From positions 3,658,001 through 3,722,000 of the forward strand of contig JAEVLN010000004.1 of NCBI GenBank assembly GCA_018350325.1: a stretch of DNA of 64,000 nucleotides, read 5' to 3'. The position numbers and the translations under genes are program-made. This document shows positions 12,701-23,322 of the stretch, one piece after another; position 1 is the stretch's first letter; the number at the start of each line of letters is the position of its first letter. Source of the DNA: Globodera rostochiensis (Eukaryota; Nematoda; Chromadorea; Rhabditida; Heteroderidae). A model generated the notes under the pieces. That model was not told the origin of the DNA and searched no databases. It was given only the letters and a program-made list of their open reading frames with translations.

Positions 12701-13562
12701 AGCAAAGACAAACTGATCTTCCAAGTCGGCTGTCGACGCTTTGCCGCATCGCCATTATTCTCCCAACACACAAACGGACAAAAATTTAAGGTCCTTCGTT
12801 TATTTTACAAATTATAGGAATTGCATCTCCCAATATTAATAACCGGTGTCATTATTATATTTCAGTTGGAGCGTTTTATGCCTCTGCAGGGCGCCTTTTG
12901 TGCCACGGTTTTTGCCCCAATCACTTACCCTCCAACGAATGTGACCGTTTTCCGTCTCCAAAATTCGACGGCCCTCCATTCGCAGTCGTTGGAGCTCGTC
13001 GCGTTTGGCATTGTGCTCAACACAAGTCCGGATCGCATTGTTCTGAAACGGGTCGTTCTGTCCGGACACCCGTACAAAGTCAACAAGCGAACCGCGGTGG
13101 TGCGGTACATGTTTTACAACAGAGGTCGACGCAGTATTTAAGGAAGAAAATTACTTATAATTTGATGGGACTAAAAACCAATGTTTTCTATTTTTGCAGA
13201 AGATATTGAATGGTTCAAGCCACTGGAGCTGTACACACACGGAGGCAGACGAGGTCGTATCAAACAGGTGAGGTTTTCTCACAAACGGAAAGAGTATTTC
13301 CCACTACCTTTAGCCCCTCGGCATACAAGGACTGATGAAGTGTGTATTTGATCAGCCGCTGAGTGTTCAGGACTCGGTGTTGATGAACCTGTACAAGCGT
13401 GTCTTTCCAAACTGGGACTATGACGATCGGCTGGCACAATTAAATACGACGAATTCGGATGGCAAGAATTGTTGTGATGGTGTGAATGAAAAATTGGGCA
13501 AGAGCAATGTAAAGACTGTGCATTTTTCGTCGAATGCTGACGAAGAAATGATTGTTGAATGA
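9721..13562 (+). CDS. TSR1: Pre-rRNA-processing / 40S assembly factor TSR1
   Basis: TSR1 is a GTPase-like but inactive assembly factor that sits on pre-40S ribosomes (family with BMS1). Fifteen exons: 9721-9838, 10238-10386, 10460-10575, 10650-10928, 11044-11200, 11254-11325, 11383-11466, 11581-11725, 11767-11906, 11981-12287, 12342-12541, 12579-12790, 12866-13124, 13200-13267, 13314-13562. Landmarks in family order: basic N-terminus HRPGLFKTAPKKHTTGRHRS, IHLPGWGDFQL, the acidic DPMEAEQTWPDEDE, VPKGTSDYQANW, QRFQRYRGLKSFR, SPWDPKEDLPRNYARI, FAASPLFSQHT, VLSGHPYKVNKRTAVVRYMF and VLMNLYKRVFPNWDYD. About 851 residues (human 804). Intron 12288-12341 is GC-AG. Near 12076 the frame slips by one missing base in a low-complexity acidic stretch; no splice choice repairs it. 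Confidence 0.95.
10091..10194. repeat. Palindromic element in TSR1 intron 1
   Basis: The ends 10091-10106 and 10179-10194 are imperfect inverted repeats around CCGGGCAAG / CTTGCCCCGG, and a perfect 15-16 nt palindrome of CGACCCC/GGGGTCG type lies at about 10119-10133. This looks like a short inverted-repeat element or strong hairpin inside the 399-nt first intron. Confidence 0.35.
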
Positions 13563-13785
13563 ATGAATGTTGCCGTTGTTATTTCAAGTGTGCGAATTGT
13601 CTTTGAATCGCTACTCAATTTAACAATTCGTTATTTTTCATTAAATTTGTTATTCTGTTGATTCGACACATCGAGTGGATCTGTAGTTTTTTGTTTAAAA
13701 TGCTTTTTAAATATCTTTTTGTTATTTGGTTTGTTTCGATTCCAATTCTAACCATCGTTTTCATTTGTTTCTTTTGAACGATCGG
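13563..13785. other. 223-nt spacer between TSR1 and WASHC4
   Basis: The spacing suits a nematode operon, but I do not see a good TTTCAG-type acceptor next to the WASHC4 start codon, so co-transcription is only a possibility. Confidence 0.4.
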
Positions 13786-16700
13786 ATGGACGCGGCGCGT
13801 CAGTCGCGTGCGCGAGCGTTTGTGGCAGCCCAATTCGTTACCGATGTGTTGGCGCCTCTTCGAGCGGTTGACAACGGCACTGCCGGGCATTGTTCTCGAA
13901 ATTACTGCAAAATACGAGTCAGCAATAATCTTTTTTCGATATTGTAAGGTTTAAAATCTATTTTCTGTTAAGAGTGGCTGCACTTTGGACTCCGACTTTC
14001 CGAGTGTTCACACCAGTGACGCCCATTCTATGGTTGACGCATGCACCTCAAGTATCGTTTCAGATCTGTGAAATTTGGCCCAATAATTGCCTCGGCACAG
14101 TTTTTGCCGATTTGCTTAACTCTGCTGACCGATGCATCAGCTTGGCCCGATCTTCGCTTTTCGACTCCCTCCTCCTCTACGGCGAATGTGCTCATTTCAT
14201 TCATAAAAAGCTGTCCTGTCAATCATTTTAGCATATCATAAAAATCAAATTAAATTTTAAACACAAAACAAAATTTCCCGAAAGGCTGTTCTAACTAACT
14301 GTAAGCGTCTCCGATTCCAGCTGGTCATCATTTGCCCGATTGCGATGAAGGTGCCTCCGTTATCGAGCTGATCAGCGATTTCTTGCCACATTTGCACACT
14401 TTGGACACTTTTGTGCGCCAATGCGAACGGCTCGCCGCGTGCATTTTTTGTCAACTGAATGCTTTATTAGCCTTGTCGTCGTCAAATGGCGGCTTAAGTG
14501 CCGCTCAACAACAACAGCAATTGATCAGCTTAACTTTGGTGGATGGAATCCGCGACTTGGCAATGGACAGAGTGTGGCGGTGTTTGGGTGAACTGTTGTC
14601 CGTTCTCATTGGTCTAACCATTTTTACGCCTTTCGCTTTAATCTACCTATTTTTTGTTACAGTATTTGACGAAATGATCGGTCACCATCCGTTTCTGCGC
14701 ACTCACTGGTCGCAGTTCGTCCGTTCACTGCGTCTTGCCCAGCACAATCCCGCCCAATTTGCACTGCACGGCCAATCGGGCCGACTTCAGCAGTTGAATG
14801 AAGAAATTGCGCGATTGGATGCCGAATTGATGGGCGGAAACATTTTCGGGGCATAGACTTTCTTCATTTTTTTAGTTATTTATCCCCCCCCCCCCCTTTA
14901 TTCTGCAGAACATCTGTCAACGTCTCGCCCGGGCTTTATTCGACAGTTTTCCTCAGCAGCAGAGGGCATCTTCAGTGCCGTCTGCCGGTGAACGTGCTTT
15001 CATCGACCGTTTCCGTCGTGCCATTATGGACTTTTTGGCACGCTGGGACCGCCTGTCGGCGGCGGAAGATGCCATTCCGGACAAACAGAGTCTTCTTGCA
15101 CTGCTGGCACTTGCACAACTATTCCATGCATTGCTGGCTGCCAACAACAAAAACGGCGACGCCAAATGGAAGATGATCGACCGTAAAATGTTACGTGCAC
15201 TGTACGCAACCCACAAAAGAGTAGGTTGAACCGAACGATAATCAGTTACGTTTGAGACTTAAGGTATTATCGGTTTAAATCTCCGTTGTGTATAGACTCA
15301 GTTTATTACTGTATTTATTAATGGATTGTTTCATCATCAACACCTTTGGTCAGGTTGTCGCGTTCCATTTGGTCGGCGACATTTTGTTCACACCCGCCGA
15401 ACACATCGCCAAAACGTACGGGCCAATTGATGCGGACGTAATTGAGCGCAAAGCAAAAACTTCGGCCACCCAGGCTCGAGCAGTACTTCTGGAGCACCAA
15501 ATTGCACAAATGGATAGGGAAGCGCAGATGGTAATTATCCAAAAAGAAATATATTTTGAGCAAAATATTAGTTAAAACTGTGCGTGACCGAATGGTGTCA
15601 GAAAATGGACGAATTTGGCTGCTGTCCGCCCACCAATGGCGAACCCCCAGAGGAGATCGTCGATCGGAAGTGCAATTTGCTGTTTGATGGAGCCAGAATT
15701 GTGGGCAAGTCTCCGGTTCTTGATTTTTGTTTTAAAAATTTTTCAGATAAAATTGGCCGTCTTCTCAAGTGTATTCTGAACGGTCATTTGGAAAAGAATC
15801 GACCGCTGACCAAACAAAATGTTCGGCTTCTGTTTAAGCTGGTCCAACAGTTCAAGGTGTTTACGGGAGGGAAAGTGTCTTATTTGTTAGGCCGCGTTTG
15901 GTCGGTGTCCAGACAAATTCTTTTTCTAAGATTTTAAGTCACTAATTCAAAAATTCGCTTCAAGACAAATATTTGTTTGTGATGAAAAATCCTCTGACAG
16001 TACAAAAAAAGTGCATGAGCTGAATAAAAAAGTACATTTTATTTTTTTAAACATTCGAACCCTCAAAACAGTAAATTTCTTTTTAAAAAAAAGTAGGAAT
16101 GGCAACCCTGGATTGAACCCGAACATCAGACTGAGTTCTTCGCTCTGTCGAAGCCTTTTTAAGTCTATTTCATCAGCGAATTTCTACGACTTTTTGTTTC
16201 CAATGGGCTGCGGTGTTGGAATGGACTCAATTTGGCTGTGCCAAAACAGCGAGCGCACTTTTGCTTCTTTTTGACGGCCAAATTGGCGCATTGGTCTCAA
16301 CTGCTAGCGGACGCGGAGCCAAAAATGCGCATGCCGTGGCCGCTTTTCGCAATGCCCAATTTTCTCTGGCACAAACAATCACCAAAAATGGCATTGTCCG
16401 TTGCGGGGTTGCGGTGGAGATGGCCAACTACAGCGTGAGATTCTTGAAAGCTTTTCATAATTCTTAACAATTTTACAGAAACTTTTGCGTCTTCCCGATG
16501 TGCAACGGGTGGACGATCAGTTGATTCGTCTTGACCTGCTCTCCAATGTTGGGGCACTGCTTCATCGCGTCACCGATCTGTCCTTTCTCTATTGGCATCG
16601 GCAATTCCTCTGCGAAACTTTTTGCGGCTATCTGATCAGTGACACAGCGGCGGGCGAATGTGATCTGGTAAGCATTAAGTGGGGTTTTGAGTGGATTATT

Positions 16701-19208
16701 TTTTTTATTTGAACTTTCGGTTTAACCTGAAAATTTAGCATTTTTTCGAGGCACTCAGCGACAGCACTCACCAATTACTTCAAAATGCCGTTCATTCTGA
16801 TCATCAAGCGCTTCTGCACAGCTTTGGCATCGAAATGTTCGCAATTTTTAAGGAGGTTCTTTCCATAATAATTTTCGCTTTATTGGTTTTTTATTTTCAG
16901 AAATTTCTGGACAAATTATGCACGAAAATTGAAAACGACTTGCGCTTCTCTTATCATTCGCAGCAAAGTGCCTCACTGGGTTTAATGGGCCAACTGCTCT
17001 TTGGCGGGACGTCGGATGGAATTGGGGGAGTAGGCACCCCCCTTCGGCAGAATATTCAAAATGATCAGCATCAACAGCTTTTCCTTGGTCATCCGGACGA
17101 TCCGACATCAAAATCGGCTTGTTCACCATCAGCGACAGCTGCACAGCATCTGTTCCGTCTGCTGCACTTGCCACCTTTTCAGATGGGAGACAAACTGATC
17201 AATGTGAAAGGTATGAGGGGCGAGGCTTACGCTTTGATCATTTTGCACCCAAATTGATTAAATTTTTTTTATCAACGACAGCATTCGTGACGTGCCATTT
17301 GGAGTCCACATTTTACAATTTGTCTGTGCTCGCATTACACGACTGTGACAGTTACCGACGCATGGCGTTGTTGGCCCATCAGCGCTATCAGGTGCGTTTG
17401 TTCGACACGGGGCTGCCCAATATGAGTGTGGATCAGGGTCAGTGATTTGTTTTGGCGCAAATTCCTTGAAAAAGCTTTTTGCAGGGTTGGATCTTCTTAT
17501 GGTGATGACCGATGTCGACACTTTTGTGGCCAATTATTGTTACGATTTAAATGAGCAGGTTATTTGGATTTTTTGGTCTTTATAGAAACAAATGAATTTG
17601 TTGAATAAATACATTTTTGGTGTTTTACAGTTTTTCATTGAACGCAGTGGACACGGAAAGTCACAGTTGAGCATTTTACGTGCCCAACAGGTGGTCAACT
17701 CAGTCAAAACTCATGGACTCGGCATTTTGAACACATTGGCAAGCTTTTTTCTTTTACCATTTATTTTAATGTTAATTTAAGGTGAATTCGGCTTACAAGT
17801 TTTTGCGCGTCCAATTACAACGACTTTCCCTCTGTCTTTTTGACGAACGCATCAAAACGCTTTTAATGCAAGAGATACGGTTTTACCGCGACGCGATGGA
17901 CGAATTGGACCAATTGGTAATTTAAACAAATGAAATATTTTCTGTTTGAATTTCGTTTATTGCAAAGTATCCGATGAGTCGCGCTGAGAGATTGGCCAAT
18001 GCATTGCGTCGTTATGACGGCGCCTCACTTGGCACGGACGGCGGCGCCGATTGTTTGAACAAACTCCGGGTATTGAGTTGTTCGAATTTGAATCACTGCT
18101 CTTTGAACAAATTCTGTTCTTGTCTTGACTAAACTTCGTCATCATTTCCCTCCGTTTGTAAAGGTGCTGATCACTCGAATGGGCAACATGCTCGGCTTGT
18201 TACGACTGATCCGTACTGGCATCGTCGAGTTCTGCTCCCCGGTTATTTTTCACGAATCTTTGGATACTGTTGGAGCTGAGAAAGGGCACAAAACAACTGA
18301 TCAACAACACAATCCGACAGCTGCACATGTTGCGGAGGATGCGCGTCGTCTGCGCGATCGTGCCTTACAAAACGCGTTGTGTAGCCTGACTGACTCCCGT
18401 GATTGTGTTGAGGTGGGTGGGTGGGACTTAAGCTTAACCTTTATACATTTTCTTTTTTTCGTTTAGCTGCTCACTTCGGTATTTGCGCGTGAGTTTCGCT
18501 GCAATGGCTCCAAAAATTACGGCCATCTCCGCCACTTTTTTGTCGCCGTGCCCGCGCTTACGCTGTGTCACGTTGAGCATACGACGGGCTGCCGGGCGCG
18601 CCTTCAGACGAGCGCGAGGAGAGAGACGGCGATGACAACTGAACACCCGGAAGAGCGGCAGCAACAGACGGTCTTTGTAGAGGACGGGTTTAGCATGGGT
18701 CGGTGAAGGGGGGGGGCCTGACAATGTTTGGGCCGTAATAAATTGGTAAAAAAACTTTAGGGGTGGATTTTTCTTTGTCTTTTAACGGTGATCCGACAGA
18801 CGGCTCATTTGTCAGATCACTTTCGATGAAAATAAGGTTACTTTTTCCGTTGAAGGTGTCGCCTATGTGCTCACACTTCTCAATCAACGCTTCTTCTTCG
18901 ATTTTTTGAATTGGTGCGACTCCGTACAAAACCGTTTTTTTCGCGCAGAATTGGCAAAAAACTCGGCTGAGCTGAGGGAGGCTCAAAAACGAAAAGACGA
19001 ATCACTGGCGCGTGTTTTAGCAGTCAAAACGGTCCGAACTTTTAACAAAGTGATGTTTTCCAACATTTAAATTCAGACTCAATTAGACGAACGGCGAGCA
19101 GAACACCGGCTGTTGGCGTGCACACTGAACTCGGCGCTTACACTGTTCCAAGCGAATGAAATGCTCGGAGAAGAACAGGGCGAAGAAACTTTTCTGGAGG
19201 ACCTTTAA
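13786..19208 (+). CDS. WASHC4: WASH complex subunit 4 (SWIP / KIAA1033)
   Basis: SWIP is a scaffold of the WASH complex, which activates Arp2/3 on endosomes. Exons: 13786-13917, 13973-14187, 14321-14611, 14663-14850, 14909-15220, 15354-15530, 15572-15704, 15747-15856, 16177-16434, 16479-16667, 16739-16855, 16901-17210, 17282-17437, 17485-17558, 17631-17738, 17782-17916, 17968-18069, 18164-18412, 18467-18698, 18856-19031, 19077-19208. Landmarks: CLGELLSVL, FLYWHRQ, KFLDKLCTKIENDLRFS, STFYNLSVLALHD, FFIERSGHGKSQLS, VNSVKTHGLGILNT, ITRMGNMLGLLRLIRTG and a late VEDGFSMGVAYVL block, all in the order of the animal protein. About 1264 residues against 1173 in human. Introns 14851-14908, 15705-15746 and 17739-17781 are GC-AG. 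One surplus base is needed to explain a stop near 14066 in exon 2, just after SSIVSDL. Confidence 0.93.
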
Positions 19209-19304
19209 AAATTCAAATGCTCAAATTTTGTCGCACATAATAAATTATTTTATCCGTTTGAAAATGCGTCAAAATGTTGTCAATTTGCTTTTTTAGGTAA
19301 TTCC

Positions 19305-20251
19305 TCAGGCAATCAATCGAGGAATGTTCTTCTCATAAAAGCCAAGGTCGTCATCGTTGAAAACGCAGAAGGTCACAGTGTCAAGCTAAAAATCCGAAAA
19401 CCAATGCAAATGCCGCATTTCTTTTTAAAGAATGCCCTATCCAACAATAAAAAAACGAATTTTTTGCCACCATTTTATCGTTTCGCTCATCCATCAGCCA
19501 ACCCTTAACAGTTTTGATTGCAATTTCGGAGGCCTCCCCTTTGGGGAAATTGTAGACGCCCGTTGAAATGCATGGGAAAGCCTGAAAGAGGAAGGAAATT
19601 CGGTAATAGAAGTCGAGCAAAAGCAATCGTTCGAAAAAAAGTTTCTCGGAATTACGATGGATCTCAGTTTATTGTCTCGGGCCAAGTTCAGTGAATTGGT
19701 ATAACAATTGCTCAGCTGTCGGCGTTGCTCGTCCGACACTTCCGTCTCAATTTGGGGTCCAACGGTGTGCACAATTGCTAAAGTGGAAAATGTTTGAATT
19801 GAGTTTATATGTAATAATTGACCGGAGCGAGTTCAATCGGAGAACCCCCCTAAAATAATTTGCAATATTTTCCGTTGATTATCAAAAACAATATGTACAT
19901 AAAACGTGGGGGGGAAATTTTGGCCTAAAATCAGAAAATTTTTGGTATAAATTGTGACTTTTCATTTTGTCGCTAACCTTTTATCTTTGGCATCAAATTG
20001 TAGGATTTTGTCAGTTTTGCCATACCAACTTCGCATCCGTTCAAAGTTCGGCATTCCTCCACCAAATGGGGGCCCGCCGCTCGATGGATGGCCCCGTCAA
20101 CGCCTCCGCCTATTTTTTTTAGAAATTTCGCCGTTTAAATTCAAAAACCCCCGAGAAGTGAGCTGTTGGCCGCATTCACAATACAATCCACCGTCAGCTT
20201 GGTGATGTCCCCTTTCAAAATAAAAAATTTGCCTCTGAACGGCGATGCCAT
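19305..20251 (-). CDS. Macrodomain ADP-ribosyl / O-acetyl-ADP-ribose hydrolase (MACROD-like)
   Basis: A compact macrodomain protein of 182 residues, five exons: 20251-20149, 20109-19978, 19777-19656, 19581-19471, 19385-19305, all in frame. It carries the MacroD signature: GDIT near the start, [20 protein letters not shown] (about residues 24-43), [26 protein letters not shown] and [13 protein letters not shown]. These form the ADP-ribose pocket, with the catalytic-loop Asn and the GGGVDGAIH loop present, so an active mono-ADP-ribosyl or O-acetyl-ADP-ribose hydrolase is likely (family knowledge). There is no N-terminal extension, so probably no mitochondrial targeting signal. An acceptor-like TTGTTTAG lies 13 nt before the ATG. 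The gene is head to head with cids-1. Confidence 0.92.
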
Positions 20252-20741
20252 TTTGCAATAACAGCTAAACAACCCAAATTAGCATTAAACATTATTAACA
20301 ACAATAACACAACAAAAAAAAAGGGGGTCGTCGTGATCTTTTTTTTTTCAAATTCTCCAAACTTCACCAAATTTTAATAGGGGTAAGAAGTGAGCACTAG
20401 AAGCATGTCTGCAAAATTTGGTCACGAAATTTAAGCATTAGCCTGTGTTACGAGCTTTCGAAACCCGAAAGGAAATTCAATGGCGGGGATATAATGTCTA
20501 ACATCACTCTGTCTGCCGCGTCACTAGAGTTTGGTTAATTTGTTTAAATGATTTTGGCGTTATGATTTGCGCAAATGAATTAATTCGCTTTTTCCTTTTT
20601 TGCCGTCCATGGACATGATTTGAGACCAAAAGGGTCCCCTCTATGGTTTTGCAACCCCTATTCGTAAAAATTGTCAACCCCTACTCGTTATTCGGTATCG
20701 TTTTCACATTCTTTTTTAGCCAATCAACCAAAAACTCCAAA
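20252..20741. promoter_or_regulatory. Shared upstream region of the macrodomain gene (-) and cids-1 (+)
   Basis: 490 nt between divergent start codons. A CTTTTTTAG acceptor-like site 22 nt before the cids-1 ATG (AG at 20718-20719) suggests a spliced leader site or a 5' UTR intron. I see no other feature. Confidence 0.5.
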
Positions 20742-22845
20742 ATGAGTGGGTTTTCTGATCAGCTGATGCGAGATCGCCTGCAGAAACTGTCCAACACTGC
20801 CCATTCAGTAAAATTGATCAATGGATTATAATTAATTAGTCCTAGCATTTTGCAGATCCAGATCCTTTCTGCTTGGCTGCTGCACCACGCGAAGAAACAT
20901 GCCGACTCCATCCTGGACTGTTGGCTTAAGGCTCGCTTTTGCTTTCTTAAGTTTTATTTTAAGAATTTATTTGGGCAATCCTTAAGAATGGGGATCCCAT
21001 ATTTTTTTTCAAAAAATTAAAACATTTTATAAAGTCGTAGAAAATAGTTTTTAGGGCTGTTCTGGGACGTTGAATCCGAATCTGACCTCCATTTTGCCCG
21101 ATTTCAAACCCCGGACCCGAATTCGAATTTTTCAAAAAATCGATTTTCTAAATTTTACAATAAATATTGAAAAGGTCGTTTCCGGGGTTTTCTGATGGGT
21201 AGAATTCGAATCTGATATCTAAAAATCCAAATTAATGCGGTTGGTTGTTTGTTTTTGCAAAAGAATAGATTTTTTTTGAAAATGAGGACTATTACCAAAA
21301 TCAAGTAATTGATGAAAAATCTTAGACAAAATCAAAGAGTTGACAAAATCTAAGGACAGATTCGTGATCAGCACCCCTGAAACCCCCCGGATATATATTT
21401 TTAGCTCAAATAACAAAGTATGAAGTAGGGATCCCCATTCTTTAGGATTGCCTTTATTTGATTTTGAATTTTCAGCGTTTTTTTAGGAAGTGCGTAACAA
21501 TTCGGACAATGAGCGGCTGATAAGTCTGATCAATTTGGCCAACGATGTGATCCAGAACAGTCGGAAGAAAGTGCCAACCTTCTTGACCGCCTTTCTCGAG
21601 GTGCTGCAGCCGGCGTTCATTCACGCTTCCGAGTGCATGGACGAGTCGCACCGGCGGATGATTGCGCGGATTGTTTCGGTTCGAATTCCAAACATTTTCA
21701 GACCGTTCAATGGATAAATGAAATGAATTCCATTTATTACGCTCAAATAACTAGCTTAAATATCAATTTTCCAGGTGTGGCGCGACCGCCAAATTTACTC
21801 CGCCAAACAATTGGACGACTTGGCAAAGTGTTTGGCGGTGGACGATGCTGCGGTTTCCGTGTCACCAAATTTGAACTCGGAGACCGAAAACCCAGCAAAG
21901 AGTTCGCCGGCTGATGGAGGACAATCGCCGGTCGCGTCGGAGGAAGACTCAAAGGCAATGAAATCTTCGAAATTTTGCTAATAAAATTTTGGTTTCTACA
22001 GAAAATCAAAGAGGAATTCCACGCATTTTCCACGCTCAGCTCCAACATGATAACGCTTTTGCGGAAATTGGAGGTCGGTTTTAACCTGGAGATTTTAACT
22101 TTTCATATAAAAAGTTGAGATTTTTTATTTCCTTTTCAAATTCTTTTCAGGATCCCGCCTCGACAGATGTGAAAATCAGGTACAAATCCTTTCGCTATTT
22201 TGAAACATTTAAAATTCTTTGGACAACTCATCGCCGCCTACCCGGAGAGCATAGCCAACCCAACGCTGCTTAAACAGCTCAAATCGATGGGTGAATTGGG
22301 CGAACTTTCGGTGGGAAATCCGACGAATGTTTTGTTTTTAATTGACACTCTTAGAACAAAATTGCTGAGGCGATGCCGGGTGAGTAATTTTTTCCAAATT
22401 AAATCCTTTTTATTTCCGCAGTGGTCGATGTTTACTGTGGTCGGCTGCGCGAAGAATTGAAAGACCGCCAAAACTTTCAGTTTCTTATCGAAGACTACAT
22501 CAAAGTAAACAAAAACAATTTTTGATATTTTTATTTGAGTAGCGATTTGAGTTTTTCTATCCATCATGTTTTCAGCTGGGATTTAGCGCAATTTTTTCAT
22601 TTTTTTAATGGTATGGTAGAAAAAATTGCTTCAAAAGATGATTTTAGGCGCTGAACGAGGCCAATGAGCGTAACAAACAGTTGGTGGTGTCGGTGAAGCG
22701 GCGCATTGTCCGACTGGACGAGGAGAAACGCGAATTGGCCAGGCACATTGAAAGTTTGCCCGATCTAGCGGAAATGTTCGGCTCGGAGTCCGCCTCCACG
22801 CCGCATCTTCCGTCATTGGGCGAACTGTTCACTTCAACATCATGA
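20742..22845 (+). CDS. cids-1: RPRD1-type CID-domain protein
   Basis: Homologue of RPRD1A/B (C. elegans cids-1), which binds the phosphorylated Pol II C-terminal domain. Exons: 20742-20807, 20856-20930, 21487-21678, 21775-21954, 22002-22073, 22151-22179, about 22217-22317, then three more to 22845. The N-terminal CID reads MSGFSDQLMRDRLQKL, IQILSAWLLHHAKKHADSIL, LINLANDVIQNSRKK and VWRDRQIYSAKQ; a coiled coil follows (EAMPVVDVYCGRLREELKDR) and the tail LPDLAEMFGS ... HLPSLGELF matches the vertebrate C-terminus. Introns 20931-21486 and 21955-22001 are GC-AG; the first holds a 479-nt transposon-like insertion. After the 29-nt exon 22151-22179 the next conserved residues (QLIAAYPES) are in place, but no AG acceptor precedes them. 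Confidence 0.92.
20974..21452. mobile_element. 479-nt inverted-repeat element with 8-bp target duplication (hAT-like MITE)
   Basis: The ends 20974-20998 and 21428-21452 are 25-nt inverted repeats with a single mismatch (GGCAATCC...GGGGATCCC). They are flanked by an identical 8-bp direct repeat, TTTATTTG, at 20966-20973 and 21453-21460. An 8-bp duplication is typical of hAT elements. No transposase ORF is inside, so it would be non-autonomous. It sits in cids-1 intron 2, which has a GC donor. Confidence 0.85.
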
Positions 22846-23322
22846 AACGATGGGGCCGACAATTAGCAAAAGGATTCATAAACTGAATTGTTTTATACCT
22901 ATGGCTAATAAATGTATCTATCATTTATTAACGTCTCGCCTCGCTTCCATTAATCATTCTTCAAATTTAAGGGCCAAATGGTTGAAACGGTATTAATGGT
23001 TTCGACGATTTCAATAGAGCAAATGGGGATGGTGTGGGAGGCAAATGATTCTATTAGGGCGGCATAACAAAGAGAAACGGTGTTAGGCCGAAAAACTAAT
23101 TCAGTCCTCATTTTTATATTTTTTTCAAGGTTATTAATTTTTATTAGTAAATGAATAGAAAAGCTGACTGAAGATGTCCCATAACAAACAAAAGGAACTT
23201 TTGACTTGACAATCCTATTTTGAAAAAGCTTCAATTCAATTAAAAAAATAATTAGAGCGCACAATTCAACAATCTGTGTTCATTCGTATACAAGGCACCC
23301 GCTTATGTTCCTTCTCACACCA
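22846..23322. other. Convergent 3' spacer of cids-1 and eIF5B
   Basis: AT-rich spacer; AATAAA-type signals occur near 22909 for cids-1. No gene or repeat seen. Confidence 0.55.

Noticed and set aside
13973..14070. Reading WASHC4 exon 2 in the uninterrupted alternative frame
   Set aside because: Exon 1 ends in phase 0, which leads into the frame containing DSDFPSVHTSDAHSMVDACTS and SSIVSDL, the latter aligning with the family. The open alternative frame needs a different phase and shows no family match upstream.
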